Origin: Gemmatimonadota bacterium
Lineage (GTDB): Bacteria > Latescibacterota > UBA2968
DNA: 34,333 nt
Direction of reading: 5' to 3'
NCBI GenBank assembly: GCA_026705765.1
Contig: JAPPAB010000118.1
Span: 1 to 34,333, forward strand
In this document: positions 1 through 11,433 of the stretch, in pieces
How positions within the stretch are numbered: position 1 is the stretch's first letter
Layout: each line of letters begins with the position of its first letter
Notes under the pieces: generated by a model
Told to the model about the DNA's origin: nothing
Databases searched by the model: none
The model's input: the letters and a program-made list of their open reading frames with translations, nothing else
Made by a program: the position numbers and the translations under genes

Positions 1-470
<470 letters not shown>

Positions 471-479
471 GGGAGACGC

Positions 480-505
480 GATGTAAGGCTACAGGCGCTT
501 ACATC
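480..505 (+). other. Hairpin just after the 16S 3' end
   Basis: An 8-bp inverted repeat (GATGTAAG at 480-487, CTTACATC at 498-505) lies about 10 bases after the 16S terminus. In rRNA operons such stems are usually part of precursor folding or processing. The role here is inferred only from position. Confidence 0.4.
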
Positions 506-556
506 TACTCCTAAGGTCAATACCAGGTTTGGCATGTGCACGTTATTTGGTTTTTG

Positions 557-583
557 AAAGGCCGGGATTTTTCCCGGCTTTTT
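557..583 (+). terminator. Terminator-like hairpin with T-run inside the 16S-tRNA spacer
   Basis: A GC-rich 7-bp stem (GCCGGGA at 561-567, TCCCGGC at 572-578) is followed directly by five T. By form it is an intrinsic terminator, yet it lies inside the rRNA operon only 6 bases before tRNA-Ile. rRNA transcription complexes are normally antiterminated, so it may act only on unmodified polymerase, or be just a processing hairpin. Confidence 0.5.
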
Positions 584-588
584 AAGGC

Positions 589-665
589 GGGCCTATAGCT
601 CAGTTGGTTAGAGCGCGCGCCTGATAAGCGCGAGGTCAGTGGTTCAACTCCACTTAGGCCCACCA
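589..665 (+). tRNA. ileT: tRNA-Ile (anticodon GAT)
   Basis: A complete 77-nt cloverleaf. The acceptor stem GGGCCTA (589-595) pairs with TAGGCCC (655-661), the anticodon GAT lies at 623-625, the T-arm is GGTTCAACTCC-like, and CCA is encoded at 663-665. It sits in the 16S-23S spacer, the standard place for tRNA-Ile(GAT) paired with tRNA-Ala(TGC). Confidence 0.98.
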
Positions 666-681
666 AACTAACAAAATATTT

Positions 682-757
682 GGGGATATAGCTCAGATGG
701 GAGAGCGCCGGCTTTGCAAGCCGGAGGTCACCGGTTCGATCCCGGTTATCTCCACCA
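682..757 (+). tRNA. alaT: tRNA-Ala (anticodon TGC)
   Basis: A complete 76-nt cloverleaf. The acceptor stem GGGGATA (682-688) pairs with TATCTCC (747-753) with one G-T pair. The anticodon TGC lies at 715-717, the T-loop is GTTCGATCC, and CCA is encoded at 755-757. It follows tRNA-Ile by 16 bases and is co-transcribed with the rRNAs. Confidence 0.98.
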
Positions 758-778
758 AAGATGTATTTTATAGAACGC

Positions 779-806
779 TCGGGATTTTCCCGACTGCTCT
801 TTGACA
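779..806 (+). promoter_or_regulatory. Hairpin followed by boxA antitermination site before 23S
   Basis: A tight hairpin (TCGGGA at 779-784, TCCCGA at 788-793) is followed at 795-806 by TGCTCTTTGACA, which closely matches the boxA consensus bound by NusB/NusE in bacterial rRNA operons. BoxA in the spacer before 23S renews antitermination. The boxA match is seen directly; the function is inferred from family knowledge. Confidence 0.65.
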
Positions 807-864
807 ATTGAATATGAATTGGGTATACACAATTTGCCAAATTGAAGTATGGATTCTTTGCAGA

Positions 865-887
865 GCACAGTAGTGATCTGCTGAAAA
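865..887 (+). other. 5' arm of the 23S precursor processing stem
   Basis: This 23-base stretch is nearly the reverse complement of 3935-3958 (two internal mismatched positions), so the two would pair across the whole 23S gene. Long stems flanking 23S are the usual RNase III substrate that releases the 23S precursor. Confidence 0.75.
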
Positions 888-895
888 CTTGTTTT

Positions 896-3925
<3,030 letters not shown>

Positions 3926-3934
3926 TTTTATACA

Positions 3935-3958
3935 TTTTTCAGCAGATCGCTTCTGTGC
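3935..3958 (+). other. 3' arm of the 23S precursor processing stem
   Basis: This stretch is nearly the reverse complement of 865-887, just 5' of the mature 23S start, and completes the long flanking stem. It lies 10 bases after the mature 23S end and about 37 bases before 5S. Confidence 0.75.
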
Positions 3959-3994
3959 TTTGTTTGGTGCTCAATTCGTATTCAATTAAATTTT

Positions 3995-4112
<118 letters not shown>

Positions 4113-4116
4113 ATCT

Positions 4117-4151
4117 AAAAAAGCCCGGACATAAAAATCCGGGCTTTTTTT
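4117..4151 (+). terminator. Intrinsic terminator of the rRNA operon
   Basis: A strong stem (GCCCGGA at 4123-4129, TCCGGGC at 4138-4144) is flanked by an A-run before it and a T-run after it. It starts 5 bases after 5S and would stop rRNA transcription; the A and T runs could make it work in both directions. Confidence 0.9.
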
Positions 4152-4174
4152 ATTATACAAGATCAAAAGAGTAC

Positions 4175-4206
4175 TTGACAAAATCCATTTGTTTTGCAAT
4201 TATATG
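4175..4206 (+). promoter_or_regulatory. Sigma-70-type promoter for the EF-G-like gene
   Basis: A perfect -35 TTGACA at 4175-4180 is followed 17-20 bases later by an A/T-rich -10 region (ATTATATG, 4199-4206). It lies between the rRNA terminator and the gene's ribosome binding site at 4252-4258, giving a 5' leader of about 50 bases. The -35 is clear; the exact -10 is uncertain. Confidence 0.6.
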
Positions 4207-4263
4207 CGCCTTATTTTTCGAATTTTAGAACGGGTATTTAGTAATGATATTAAGGAGGTTACA

Positions 4264-6345
4264 GTGAATAGATATACACCTGAAAATATCAGGAATATCG
4301 CCCTGTCGGGACACGGCGGCACGGGCAAAACGTCCGTTGCCGAAGCCATGATGTTTTCTGCTGGTGCAACCAATCGACTCGGTTCAGTGGATGAGGGAAA
4401 TACACTGTCGGATTATACCGATGCAGAAGTTGAGCGCAAAATCTCTATCAGTACATCCATGTTGCACTGCGATTGGAAGGGTACCAAAATGAATATTTTG
4501 GATACTCCGGGTTATGCTGACTTTATTGGCGATGCAAAAACCGCGATTTGGGCATCTGATATTGCGCTTACGCTGGTCAATGCGACCAGTGGTGTAGAGA
4601 TTGGAACGGATAAGGCATTCGGTTTTGCCGATGATTTTAATCGCGCAACTGTGTTTTTAATCAATCACGTCGATAGGGAATTTGCCGATTGCGATGGTGC
4701 GGTTTCAGCAATTCAGGAGCATTTTGGAAATGGGGCTGTTCCCTTTCAGATTCCGGTCAATGCCGGTGAAGGGTTTAATCAGATCATCGATATTTTGCAG
4801 ATGAAATTGGTAACCTACACCAATGGCAAAGCCGAAGCTTCAGAGATTCCCGAAGAATGGCAAGATCAGGCTGAGGCATTGAGGGAACAGGTGGTTGAAG
4901 GGGTTGCCGAAAGTGACGACGATTTGATTGAACGCTATTTAGAAGAAGGGGAATTGACAGATGAAGAGATCGCACAAGGATTAAAAATCGGAATGGTCAA
5001 TCGCACTTTGTTTCCCATTTTTGTGAGTGCCGCCAGCAAAAATATCGGTGTTGATTTATTGCTCGATTTTTTGTCTTCCTTCGCGCCGGGTCCGCTCGAC
5101 TTGCCAATTCCCACAGCATATAAAGAAGGGTCTGAAGAAGAAGTGGCACTTGCCGTAAGCGATAATGACCCTCTATCTGCTGTGGTGTTCAAAACGATTT
5201 CCGAGTCTGTGGGCGATCTGTCATTTTTGCGCGTGTATTCCGGCAGTGTCGAATCTGGCGACGATGTGTTTAATCCCAATCGCCGAGCCAATGAGCGCAT
5301 CGGTCAAATTTATTCGATGAGTGGCGGAAAGCGCGAGGATATGGACGTTGTGGGTGCAGGTGATATTGGCGCGTTGATCAAGCTAAAGGATACGCATACG
5401 GGCAATACGCTTTGCAGCAGGAACTCGCGCTTGCAAATTCAGCCGGTCGAATTTCCACACCCTTTGATTCGCGTGGCCGTAGAACCCAAATCGCGTGGCG
5501 ACGAAGACAAAATTAGCATGGGATTGCACAGCATTCACGAAGAAGACCCGAGCTTTATCGCCGGGTATGATGCGGAATTGCGCCAGATTATTGCCCAGGG
5601 ACAGGGCGAGTTGCATTTGACGGTTGTGTTTGACAAGTTGAAGAGCAAGTTTGGCGTGGATATAGAGGTGACCGAACCGCGAATACCGTACCGCGAGACC
5701 ATTCAGTCGCGTGCAGAAGCGCAGTATCGGCACAGAAAGCAAAGCGGTGGACGCGGTCAATATGGCGAAGCTTATTTGCGCATTGCGCCCAGGCAGCGCG
5801 GTGATGGTTTTGAATTTATTGATGAGGTCGTAGGCGGTGCAATTCCCGGGAAATTTATTCCGGCTGTTGAAAAAGGTGTTGTGGAATGCATGGAACGCGG
5901 CGTGCTCGCCGGGTATCCCGTTGTCGATACACAGGTCACAGTTTACGATGGATCCTTCCATCCGGTCGATTCTTCTGATATGGCTTTTAAGCTGGCGGGT
6001 TCCTTCGCATTTCAAAATGCATTTATGGATGCCAGACCCATTTTATTAGAGCCTATTTATAAAGTTCACGTCGTTGTTCCCGATTCCTATATGGGGGATG
6101 TGATGGCGGATCTCAATGGGCGACGCGGACGCATTCAAGGCATGGATCCCGAAGGCAATTTCCAGGTCATTCACGCCGAGGTTCCACTGGCCGATCTCTA
6201 CAAATATTCGACCTCTCTCCGTTCTATGACGCAGGGTACAGGTGATTATACCATGGAGTTTTCACACTACGAGCCTGTTCCCCACGATGTGACACAAAAG
6301 GTTATTGAGGAATCCGAACACGATCGCGAATTAGTAGAAGCATAG
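4264..6345 (+). CDS. Elongation factor G-like translational GTPase (FusA2/EF-G-2 type)
   Basis: A 693-residue EF-G paralogue, close to the usual 700. I start it at GTG 4264, which follows TAAGGAGG with 5-base spacing; the frame is open back to 4189 without a ribosome site. Domains I to V are present in order. The G1 loop is GHGGTGKTS (residues 16-24), where canonical EF-G has AHIDAGKTT. G3 is DTPGYADF with Tyr84 where EF-G has the catalytic His. G4 is NHVD (134-137) rather than NKxD. These changes are typical of EF-G-like paralogues such as T. thermophilus EF-G-2 and mycobacterial FusA2, whose cellular role is not settled. It is probably not the main translocase, which should be encoded elsewhere. 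It has its own promoter after the rRNA operon. Confidence 0.9.
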   Translation: MNRYTPENIRNIALSGHGGTGKTSVAEAMMFSAGATNRLGSVDEGNTLSDYTDAEVERKISISTSMLHCDWKGTKMNILDTPGYADFIGDAKTAIWASDIALTLVNATSGVEIGTDKAFGFADDFNRATVFLINHVDREFADCDGAVSAIQEHFGNGAVPFQIPVNAGEGFNQIIDILQMKLVTYTNGKAEASEIPEEWQDQAEALREQVVEGVAESDDDLIERYLEEGELTDEEIAQGLKIGMVNRTLFPIFVSAASKNIGVDLLLDFLSSFAPGPLDLPIPTAYKEGSEEEVALAVSDNDPLSAVVFKTISESVGDLSFLRVYSGSVESGDDVFNPNRRANERIGQIYSMSGGKREDMDVVGAGDIGALIKLKDTHTGNTLCSRNSRLQIQPVEFPHPLIRVAVEPKSRGDEDKISMGLHSIHEEDPSFIAGYDAELRQIIAQGQGELHLTVVFDKLKSKFGVDIEVTEPRIPYRETIQSRAEAQYRHRKQSGGRGQYGEAYLRIAPRQRGDGFEFIDEVVGGAIPGKFIPAVEKGVVECMERGVLAGYPVVDTQVTVYDGSFHPVDSSDMAFKLAGSFAFQNAFMDARPILLEPIYKVHVVVPDSYMGDVMADLNGRRGRIQGMDPEGNFQVIHAEVPLADLYKYSTSLRSMTQGTGDYTMEFSHYEPVPHDVTQKVIEESEHDRELVEA

Positions 6346-6420
6346 ACGAATAGACGAATGGCAATACACTGATTTTGGGGGGATGGGCGGGGTTCGTTGA
6401 TTCGTTGATTCGTTGATTCG
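6343..6420 (+). repeat. Two sets of 8-bp tandem repeats in the spacer before prpB
   Basis: TAGACGAA occurs twice in tandem (6343-6358) and TTCGTTGA three times plus a half unit (6393-6420). The cores ACGAAT and ATTCGT are complementary, so the two sets can pair as an imperfect hairpin. The second set ends 4 bases before the prpB ribosome binding site. No promoter could be assigned. Confidence 0.8.
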
Positions 6421-6435
6421 CTACAGGAGGAGATG

Positions 6436-7305
6436 ATGTCAGCCGGGCGCAGGTTCAGGGCGGCACTGGATGTAGAACGACCCTTGCAGATTGTGGGTAC
6501 TATCAATGCCGTATCTGCGCTGATGGCAAAACAGGCGGGATTTCGCGCGCTTTATCTTTCTGGTTCGGGCGTGGCTGCTGCCTCTTATGGGTTGCCCGAT
6601 TTGGGCATTACAACGCTGGATAATGTGGTCGAGGATGCTCGGCGGATTACAGATGTGGCGGATTTGCCGCTGCTGGTTGACATCGATACCGGGTTCGGCG
6701 GTACTTCTTTTTCCATTGGTCGCGCGGTAAAGACGCTGGAAAAAATTGGCGTTGCCGCTGTTCATATTGAAGACCAGGTATTGCAAAAACGGTGCGGACA
6801 TCGCCCGGGAAAGCAGGTGGTGCCTGCCGAGGAGATGTGCGACCGAATCAAAGCAGCGGTTGATGCGCGGTCAGACCGCGAGTTTGTGATTATGGCGCGA
6901 ACGGATTCCGTGGCCAATGAGGGTTTGGAATGCGGTCTCGATCGCGCCCAGAAATACATTGCCGCAGGTGCGGATGCGATTTTTGCAGAAGCCTTGCGTT
7001 CACTGGCGGATTTTCGCGCATTTGTCCAAAGGCTTTCTGTGCCAGTGCTGGCGAATCTCACCGAGTTTGGACAAACGCCTCTGTTTGATCTGGATGAGAT
7101 GAGAGGTACTGGTATCGCCATGGTGTTGTATCCTCTTACGGCGTTTAGAATGATGAATGCGGCTGCTTATCAGGCGTATAAAATCCTGCGGACACAGGGC
7201 GCACAGGGCGTGTTGATAAACGAGATGCAGACGCGTGAAGAACTCTACGAATTGCTGGATTATTACGGGTATGAGGCGCAGGTCAATCGACTTTATGGCG
7301 CGTGA
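6436..7305 (+). CDS. prpB: 2-methylisocitrate lyase (PEP mutase/isocitrate lyase family)
   Basis: It cleaves 2-methylisocitrate to pyruvate and succinate, the last step of the 2-methylcitrate cycle of propionate breakdown. The 289-residue length and single TIM-barrel fit PrpB. Visible signatures are the N-terminal block containing YLSGSG, the metal-binding DIDTGFGG (about residue 79), and the active-site loop KRCGHRPGK (KKCGH in E. coli PrpB), followed by the downstream MARTDS. ATG 6436 is preferred because AGGAGG (6425-6430) is 5 bases away; ATG 6433 is only 2 away. It leads the prpBCD cluster but is separated from prpC by a hairpin-T-run. A related family member acting on another 2-hydroxy or phosphonate substrate is possible but unlikely beside prpC and prpD. 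Confidence 0.9.
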   Translation: MSAGRRFRAALDVERPLQIVGTINAVSALMAKQAGFRALYLSGSGVAAASYGLPDLGITTLDNVVEDARRITDVADLPLLVDIDTGFGGTSFSIGRAVKTLEKIGVAAVHIEDQVLQKRCGHRPGKQVVPAEEMCDRIKAAVDARSDREFVIMARTDSVANEGLECGLDRAQKYIAAGADAIFAEALRSLADFRAFVQRLSVPVLANLTEFGQTPLFDLDEMRGTGIAMVLYPLTAFRMMNAAAYQAYKILRTQGAQGVLINEMQTREELYELLDYYGYEAQVNRLYGA

Positions 7306-7330
7306 ATCGCCTGAGGAGATTTTACAGGAA

Positions 7331-7365
7331 AAGGTCGTGAGTAAAAATGCTCACGACCTTTTTTT
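7331..7365 (+). terminator. Intrinsic terminator or attenuator between prpB and prpC
   Basis: A perfect 11-bp stem (7331-7341 with 7350-7360) and an 8-base loop are followed by TTTTT. The T-run lies a single base before the purine-rich ribosome binding site of prpC (GAGAGGAGG, 7366-7374), so termination here would sharply lower prpC and prpD relative to prpB. Confidence 0.85.
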
Positions 7366-7379
7366 GAGAGGAGGATAAT

Positions 7380-8483
7380 GTGAGCAAACAGACGGCAGGT
7401 TTGAGAGGGGTCAAGGCTGGGAGTACATCGATTTGTACTGTGGGGGCAGAAGGTCACGGGTTGCACTATCGGGGCTATGCGATTGAAGATCTGGCACAAT
7501 TTGCCTGTTTTGAGGAGGTCTTGCATTTGTTGTTGTGGGGTGCGCTGCCCACTGAAAGGGAATTGGATGCGTTGAGAACGCAGTTGCGAGCGCACCGGCA
7601 GTTGCCCGATCTGGTTGTAAGGGTTCTGCGTTTGTTGCCTTCTGACGCGCATCCGATGGATGTTTTGCGAACCGGTGTGTCGGCACTTGGTATTGCCGAG
7701 CCAGAGCGGGATTTGGGAGATGGTGGGGCTGTGGCTATAAGGCTTTTGGGTGCATTGCCCTCTATGCTGGGGGTCTGGCATAGAGGTGCCGATGTTTTGG
7801 ATGTGGATGTGGATGATTACGCGACTTATATTTTGCGCATGCTCAAAGCGGAGACACCTTCGGAGTTGGAATGCCGGATGATGGATGCGTCGTTGATTTT
7901 ATATGCCGAGCACGAGTTTAATGCCTCGACATTCACGGCGAGAGTATGCGCTTCTACGCTTGCCGATTTTTATGGATGTATCACCGGGGCAATTGGCACT
8001 TTGAGCGGGCCTTTGCACGGGGGTGCAAACGAGCGGGCAATGGAATTGATCGAGCAGTTCGAGACGCCTGAAGACGCGGCAATAGGTGTGCGAGAGATGC
8101 TGGCGCGCAGAGAGTTGATTATGGGGTTTGGGCACGGGGTTTATCGCGTGCGAGATCCGCGCAATGCGATTATTAAAGATTGGGCGCGTCAGGTGAGTGC
8201 AGCAATGGGCGATATGCGTCTGTACGAGATTTCTGAAGCGATTGAGCGGGTTATGTGGGATGAGAAAAAGTTGTTTCCAAATCTGGATTTTTATTCGGCA
8301 ACAGCATATCATATGGCCGGTATTGAGACGGCGCTTTTTACGCCCATATTTGTGGTCAGTCGCTGTAGCGGCTGGGCTGCTCATGTGATGGAACAGCGGG
8401 CGGATAATAGGCTGATTCGACCCCTGGCGGAATACACGGGGGTAGAGGCGCAAGATTATGTGCCTTTGGAAGAAAGGGGCTAA
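7380..8483 (+). CDS. prpC: 2-methylcitrate synthase / citrate synthase family
   Basis: It condenses propionyl-CoA with oxaloacetate to 2-methylcitrate. The 367-residue protein is the short, single-domain-start form of citrate synthase used in this pathway. The N-terminal [16 protein letters not shown] and [10 protein letters not shown] are typical of PrpC. The catalytic residues sit in GPLHGGANE (His), [12 protein letters not shown] (His) and the Asp of LDFYSA. The start is GTG 7380, 5 bases after GAGGAGG; the ATG at 7378 is followed at once by a stop and cannot be used. The prpD start lies 4 bases after its stop. A citrate synthase with dual activity cannot be excluded. Confidence 0.88.
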   Translation: MSKQTAGLRGVKAGSTSICTVGAEGHGLHYRGYAIEDLAQFACFEEVLHLLLWGALPTERELDALRTQLRAHRQLPDLVVRVLRLLPSDAHPMDVLRTGVSALGIAEPERDLGDGGAVAIRLLGALPSMLGVWHRGADVLDVDVDDYATYILRMLKAETPSELECRMMDASLILYAEHEFNASTFTARVCASTLADFYGCITGAIGTLSGPLHGGANERAMELIEQFETPEDAAIGVREMLARRELIMGFGHGVYRVRDPRNAIIKDWARQVSAAMGDMRLYEISEAIERVMWDEKKLFPNLDFYSATAYHMAGIETALFTPIFVVSRCSGWAAHVMEQRADNRLIRPLAEYTGVEAQDYVPLEERG

Positions 8484-8487
8484 TAGC

Positions 8488-9927
8488 TTGAGGATTGCTA
8501 TGGATGATCGGGTGCCGGATAGAGAACTGGTGACTATCGCACAGTACGTGCTGGATTATGAGGTGAATTCCACGGAGGCTTTTCAGACGGCTCGATTGTG
8601 TCTGATGGATAGTTTGGGATGTGCGGTGCTGGCATTGCGGTTTTCCGAGTGTGCGAAGATGCTCGGTCCCGTGGTGCCTGGAACAATTGTGCCGCACGGT
8701 GCGCGGGTACCGGGTACGGATTGCGAACTCGATCCGGTGACTGCTGCGTTTAATATTGGGACACTGGTGCGCTGGCTGGATTTTAACGATACGTGGTTGG
8801 CAGCAGAGTGGGGCCATCCTTCAGATAATCTGGGTGCAATTCTCGGAGTGGCGGACTGGATGTCGCGCACGCAACGCGCACAGGGGAGAGAAGGACTGGT
8901 GATGCGGGATGTGTTTGTGGCGATGATCAAGGCGCATGAGGTTCAGGGCGTGATGGCGTTGGAAAATAGTTTTAATGCCCGGGGACTGGATCATGTGATT
9001 TTGGTGAAGTTGGCGAGCGCAGCGGTCTCTGCTGGTCTGTTGGGATGCGATGAGGGGCAGGTGGTCAATGCATTGTCGCAGGTGTGGTGCGATTTGGGTC
9101 CTTTGCGAACCTATCGGCATGCGCCCAATACGGGTTCGCGCAAGAGTTGGGCGGCGGGAGATGCGACAGCGCGCGGTGTGTTTTTGGCATTGCAGACAAA
9201 GCGAGGCGAGATGGGATATCCAACGGCTCTGTCTGCACCTGTCTGGGGGTTTTACGATCGTTTGTGGAATGGTGACCGGTTTCAGTTTCAGCGCGTGTAC
9301 GGTTCTTATGTGATGGAAAATGTGTTGTTCAAGGTGTCTTTTCCAGCTGAATTTCACGCACAGACAGCTGTAGAAGCCGCGTTTGTGTTGCACAATGAGG
9401 TGGCACCGCGTTTGAAGATGGTGGAGCGGGTGGTGATTGAGACACACGAAGCCGCTATAAAAATTATCGATAAGACCGGTCCGCTGTACAATCCCGCAGA
9501 TCGGGATCACTGTTTGCAATATATGGTGGCGATAGGGCTGATTTTTGGCGATTTGACCGCAGATGACTATGAAGAGGAGCGCGCAGGGGACGCGCGTATT
9601 GATGCGTTGAGAGAGAAGATGGTGGTGACGGAAAACGCGCGGTTTACACGGGATTATCACGATCCGCAAAAGCGGTCAATTGCCAATACTGTGCAGGTGT
9701 TTTTCAAAGAGGGATCGGCCACAGAGGCCGTGACGGTTGAATATCCCATTGGGCATCGAAGAAGGCGTCGGGAGGCCGCGCCCTTACTTGTGGAAAAGTT
9801 TGTGGAAAATATGACGACGCAGTTTGAGATGCGTCAGGTGCGCGATGTGTTGGCTGTGTTTGATGGGGCGGATTTGGATGCTATGCCCGTATGGGAATTT
9901 ATGGATATGTTGCAAGTTCGTAAATAG
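8488..9927 (+). CDS. prpD: 2-methylcitrate dehydratase (MmgE/PrpD family)
   Basis: It dehydrates 2-methylcitrate to 2-methylaconitate, the second step after PrpC. The protein is about 479 residues, close to E. coli PrpD (483). The MmgE/PrpD fold is recognised by the N-terminal helical region with [13 protein letters not shown], the motif RWLDFNDTW, and [10 protein letters not shown]. The likely start is TTG 8488, 8 bases after AAAGGGG; ATG 8500 (475 residues) is the alternative. An upstream in-frame ATG at 8458 would overlap prpC by 26 bases and lacks a ribosome site. No acnD or prpF is adjacent. No clear terminator follows it (9928-10008). Confidence 0.88.
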   Translation: MRIAMDDRVPDRELVTIAQYVLDYEVNSTEAFQTARLCLMDSLGCAVLALRFSECAKMLGPVVPGTIVPHGARVPGTDCELDPVTAAFNIGTLVRWLDFNDTWLAAEWGHPSDNLGAILGVADWMSRTQRAQGREGLVMRDVFVAMIKAHEVQGVMALENSFNARGLDHVILVKLASAAVSAGLLGCDEGQVVNALSQVWCDLGPLRTYRHAPNTGSRKSWAAGDATARGVFLALQTKRGEMGYPTALSAPVWGFYDRLWNGDRFQFQRVYGSYVMENVLFKVSFPAEFHAQTAVEAAFVLHNEVAPRLKMVERVVIETHEAAIKIIDKTGPLYNPADRDHCLQYMVAIGLIFGDLTADDYEEERAGDARIDALREKMVVTENARFTRDYHDPQKRSIANTVQVFFKEGSATEAVTVEYPIGHRRRRREAAPLLVEKFVENMTTQFEMRQVRDVLAVFDGADLDAMPVWEFMDMLQVRK

Positions 9928-10008
9928 CGTATTTCCTATTGCACAACTGCGGGCTTCTGACTACATTTGGATTGGGATAACAGGATATGAGAAAAGGAGT
10001 ATAGAAGG

Positions 10009-10755
10009 ATGGCTGGACATTCTAAATGGGCAAATATCAAGCATCGCAAGAGTCGTCAGGACGCGGCTCGAGGCAAGGCGTTTACCAAGCTGATTCGGGA
10101 GATTACTGTGGCGGCTCGCGAGGGCGGCGATGAAGCGAATAACCCCCGTCTGCGTGCGGCTGTTTTAGGCGCTAAGGCGGAAAATATGCCCATGGTGAAT
10201 ATTGAGCGCGCGATTAAAAAGGGTACGGGAGAGCTTGAAGGCGAGTCTTATGAAGGTGCGATTTACGAGGGGTACGGGCCGGGTGGTGTGGCCATGTTTG
10301 TTGAAACTCTGACAGATAATCGAAATCGCACGGTATCCGAAGTGCGGCATTTGTTTAGCAAATACAATGGCAGTATGGCCGAAAGTGGTGCCGTGGCGTG
10401 GGTGTTTGAGCAAAAGGGCCTGATTTCAGTGCCCAAAGAGGGCGTGGAAGAAGAAGAACTGATGCTGATCGTTTTAGATGCTGGTGCCGAAGATATTGTA
10501 GAGGAAGAGACTATCTACGAGGTTTATGCATCTCTGCCCGATTTTGAAAGTGTTCGCAAAGCGATTGAAGATGCGAGCATTGAAATTGAACGTGCTGAAT
10601 TGACGCGCGTTCCGCAAAGTACTGTGCCCGTTGAAGGCAAAACCGCACAGCAATTGTTGTCCTTGATGGAAATGCTCGAAGACAATGACGATGTGCAGCG
10701 GGTATATGCCAATTTTGAGATTGACGATAGTGAATTAGCAGCCCTTACAGCTTGA
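10009..10755 (+). CDS. yebC: YebC/PmpR-family (TACO1-like) protein
   Basis: The 248-residue protein has the invariant family start MAGHSKWANIKHRK and the internal blocks IERAIKKGTGE, YEGYGPGGVA and NRNRTVSEVRH, spread over the three domains of the family. YebC proteins act as DNA-binding regulators in some bacteria. TACO1 and some bacterial members help ribosomes translate difficult stretches such as polyproline, so it should not be read simply as a transcription factor. The start ATG 10009 follows AAAAGGAG and GAAGG. Its position before ruvCAB is common in many phyla. It ends in TGA, showing that TGA is a normal stop in this genome. Confidence 0.95.
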   Translation: MAGHSKWANIKHRKSRQDAARGKAFTKLIREITVAAREGGDEANNPRLRAAVLGAKAENMPMVNIERAIKKGTGELEGESYEGAIYEGYGPGGVAMFVETLTDNRNRTVSEVRHLFSKYNGSMAESGAVAWVFEQKGLISVPKEGVEEEELMLIVLDAGAEDIVEEETIYEVYASLPDFESVRKAIEDASIEIERAELTRVPQSTVPVEGKTAQQLLSLMEMLEDNDDVQRVYANFEIDDSELAALTA

Positions 10756-10762
10756 TTCCCCT

Positions 10763-10790
10763 CCCCCTTCACACTTCCCCCTTCACACTT
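10763..10790 (+). repeat. Perfect 14-bp tandem duplication before ruvC
   Basis: CCCCCTTCACACTT occurs twice in tandem in the 50-base spacer between yebC and ruvC and ends a few bases before the ruvC ribosome site (AAAGGTGG, 10793-10800). It is pyrimidine-rich and has no hairpin potential. Confidence 0.85.
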
Positions 10791-10805
10791 CAAAAGGTGG
10801 TTCAC

Positions 10806-11429
10806 GTGATCATTCTGGGTATTGATCCGGGTAGTGTGGTGACTGGTTTTGGTCTGGTTGAGCACCAGAACCGGAAAAATCGGTTGCTGCAATGCGGCTG
10901 TATTCGCCCCGGTAATAAAATGTCTTTCCCCCAGCGCTTGCTCTATATCTACGATCACTTGCTCGCGCTGGTCGCAGATGCAGGCCCGCATGAAGTTGCG
11001 CTTGAATCTGTTTTTTACGGTGTCAATACGCAATCGCTGATTAAGTTGTGTCAGGCGCGTGGGGCTATTTTGACGGCGCTGGCCAATTCCGATTTGCCCA
11101 TTTTTGAGTACTCGCCCCGCGAAGTGAAGCGAGCTGTTGTGGGCCGGGGGAGTGCGTCCAAAGAACAGGTGCAATTTATGATCCAGCGATTGCTTGGGAA
11201 AGAAGCAGTGGATCAGGGGTTTGATGCGACAGATGCCGTGGCGATTGCCCTGTGCCACGCGCATCAGAAGGTTGCTGTGCAGGGACCTGGGGTACGGCAA
11301 AATAAATTGGCAGAGAAAATTGAGGCGTTGAAACAGGGCGGTAGGGAACAGAGTCGTTTTGATGAGAAACTCAAGGAAATCGGCGTGAGTGCGAAGTCGC
11401 GGCGGCGATTGAACCGAAGGGGAAGATGA
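10806..11429 (+). CDS. ruvC: Crossover junction endodeoxyribonuclease RuvC
   Basis: It cuts Holliday junctions during recombination, working with RuvAB. The RNase H-fold catalytic residues are all present: Asp7 (GIDPGS), Glu67 (ALESVFYG), Asp140 and Asp143 (DATDAVAIALCH), matching E. coli D7/E66/D138/D141. GTG 10806 is chosen because AAAGGTGG precedes it by 5 bases and it gives the family N-terminus. The 207-residue length exceeds the usual 170-180; the surplus is a basic C-terminal tail ending in RRRLNRRGR. The next gene, ruvA, begins 4 bases after its stop. Confidence 0.95.
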   Translation: MIILGIDPGSVVTGFGLVEHQNRKNRLLQCGCIRPGNKMSFPQRLLYIYDHLLALVADAGPHEVALESVFYGVNTQSLIKLCQARGAILTALANSDLPIFEYSPREVKRAVVGRGSASKEQVQFMIQRLLGKEAVDQGFDATDAVAIALCHAHQKVAVQGPGVRQNKLAEKIEALKQGGREQSRFDEKLKEIGVSAKSRRRLNRRGR

Positions 11430-11433
11430 TACA

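Noticed and set aside
7378-7383. ATG at 7378 as the prpC start.
   Set aside because: It is followed immediately by TGA; the real start is the overlapping GTG at 7380.
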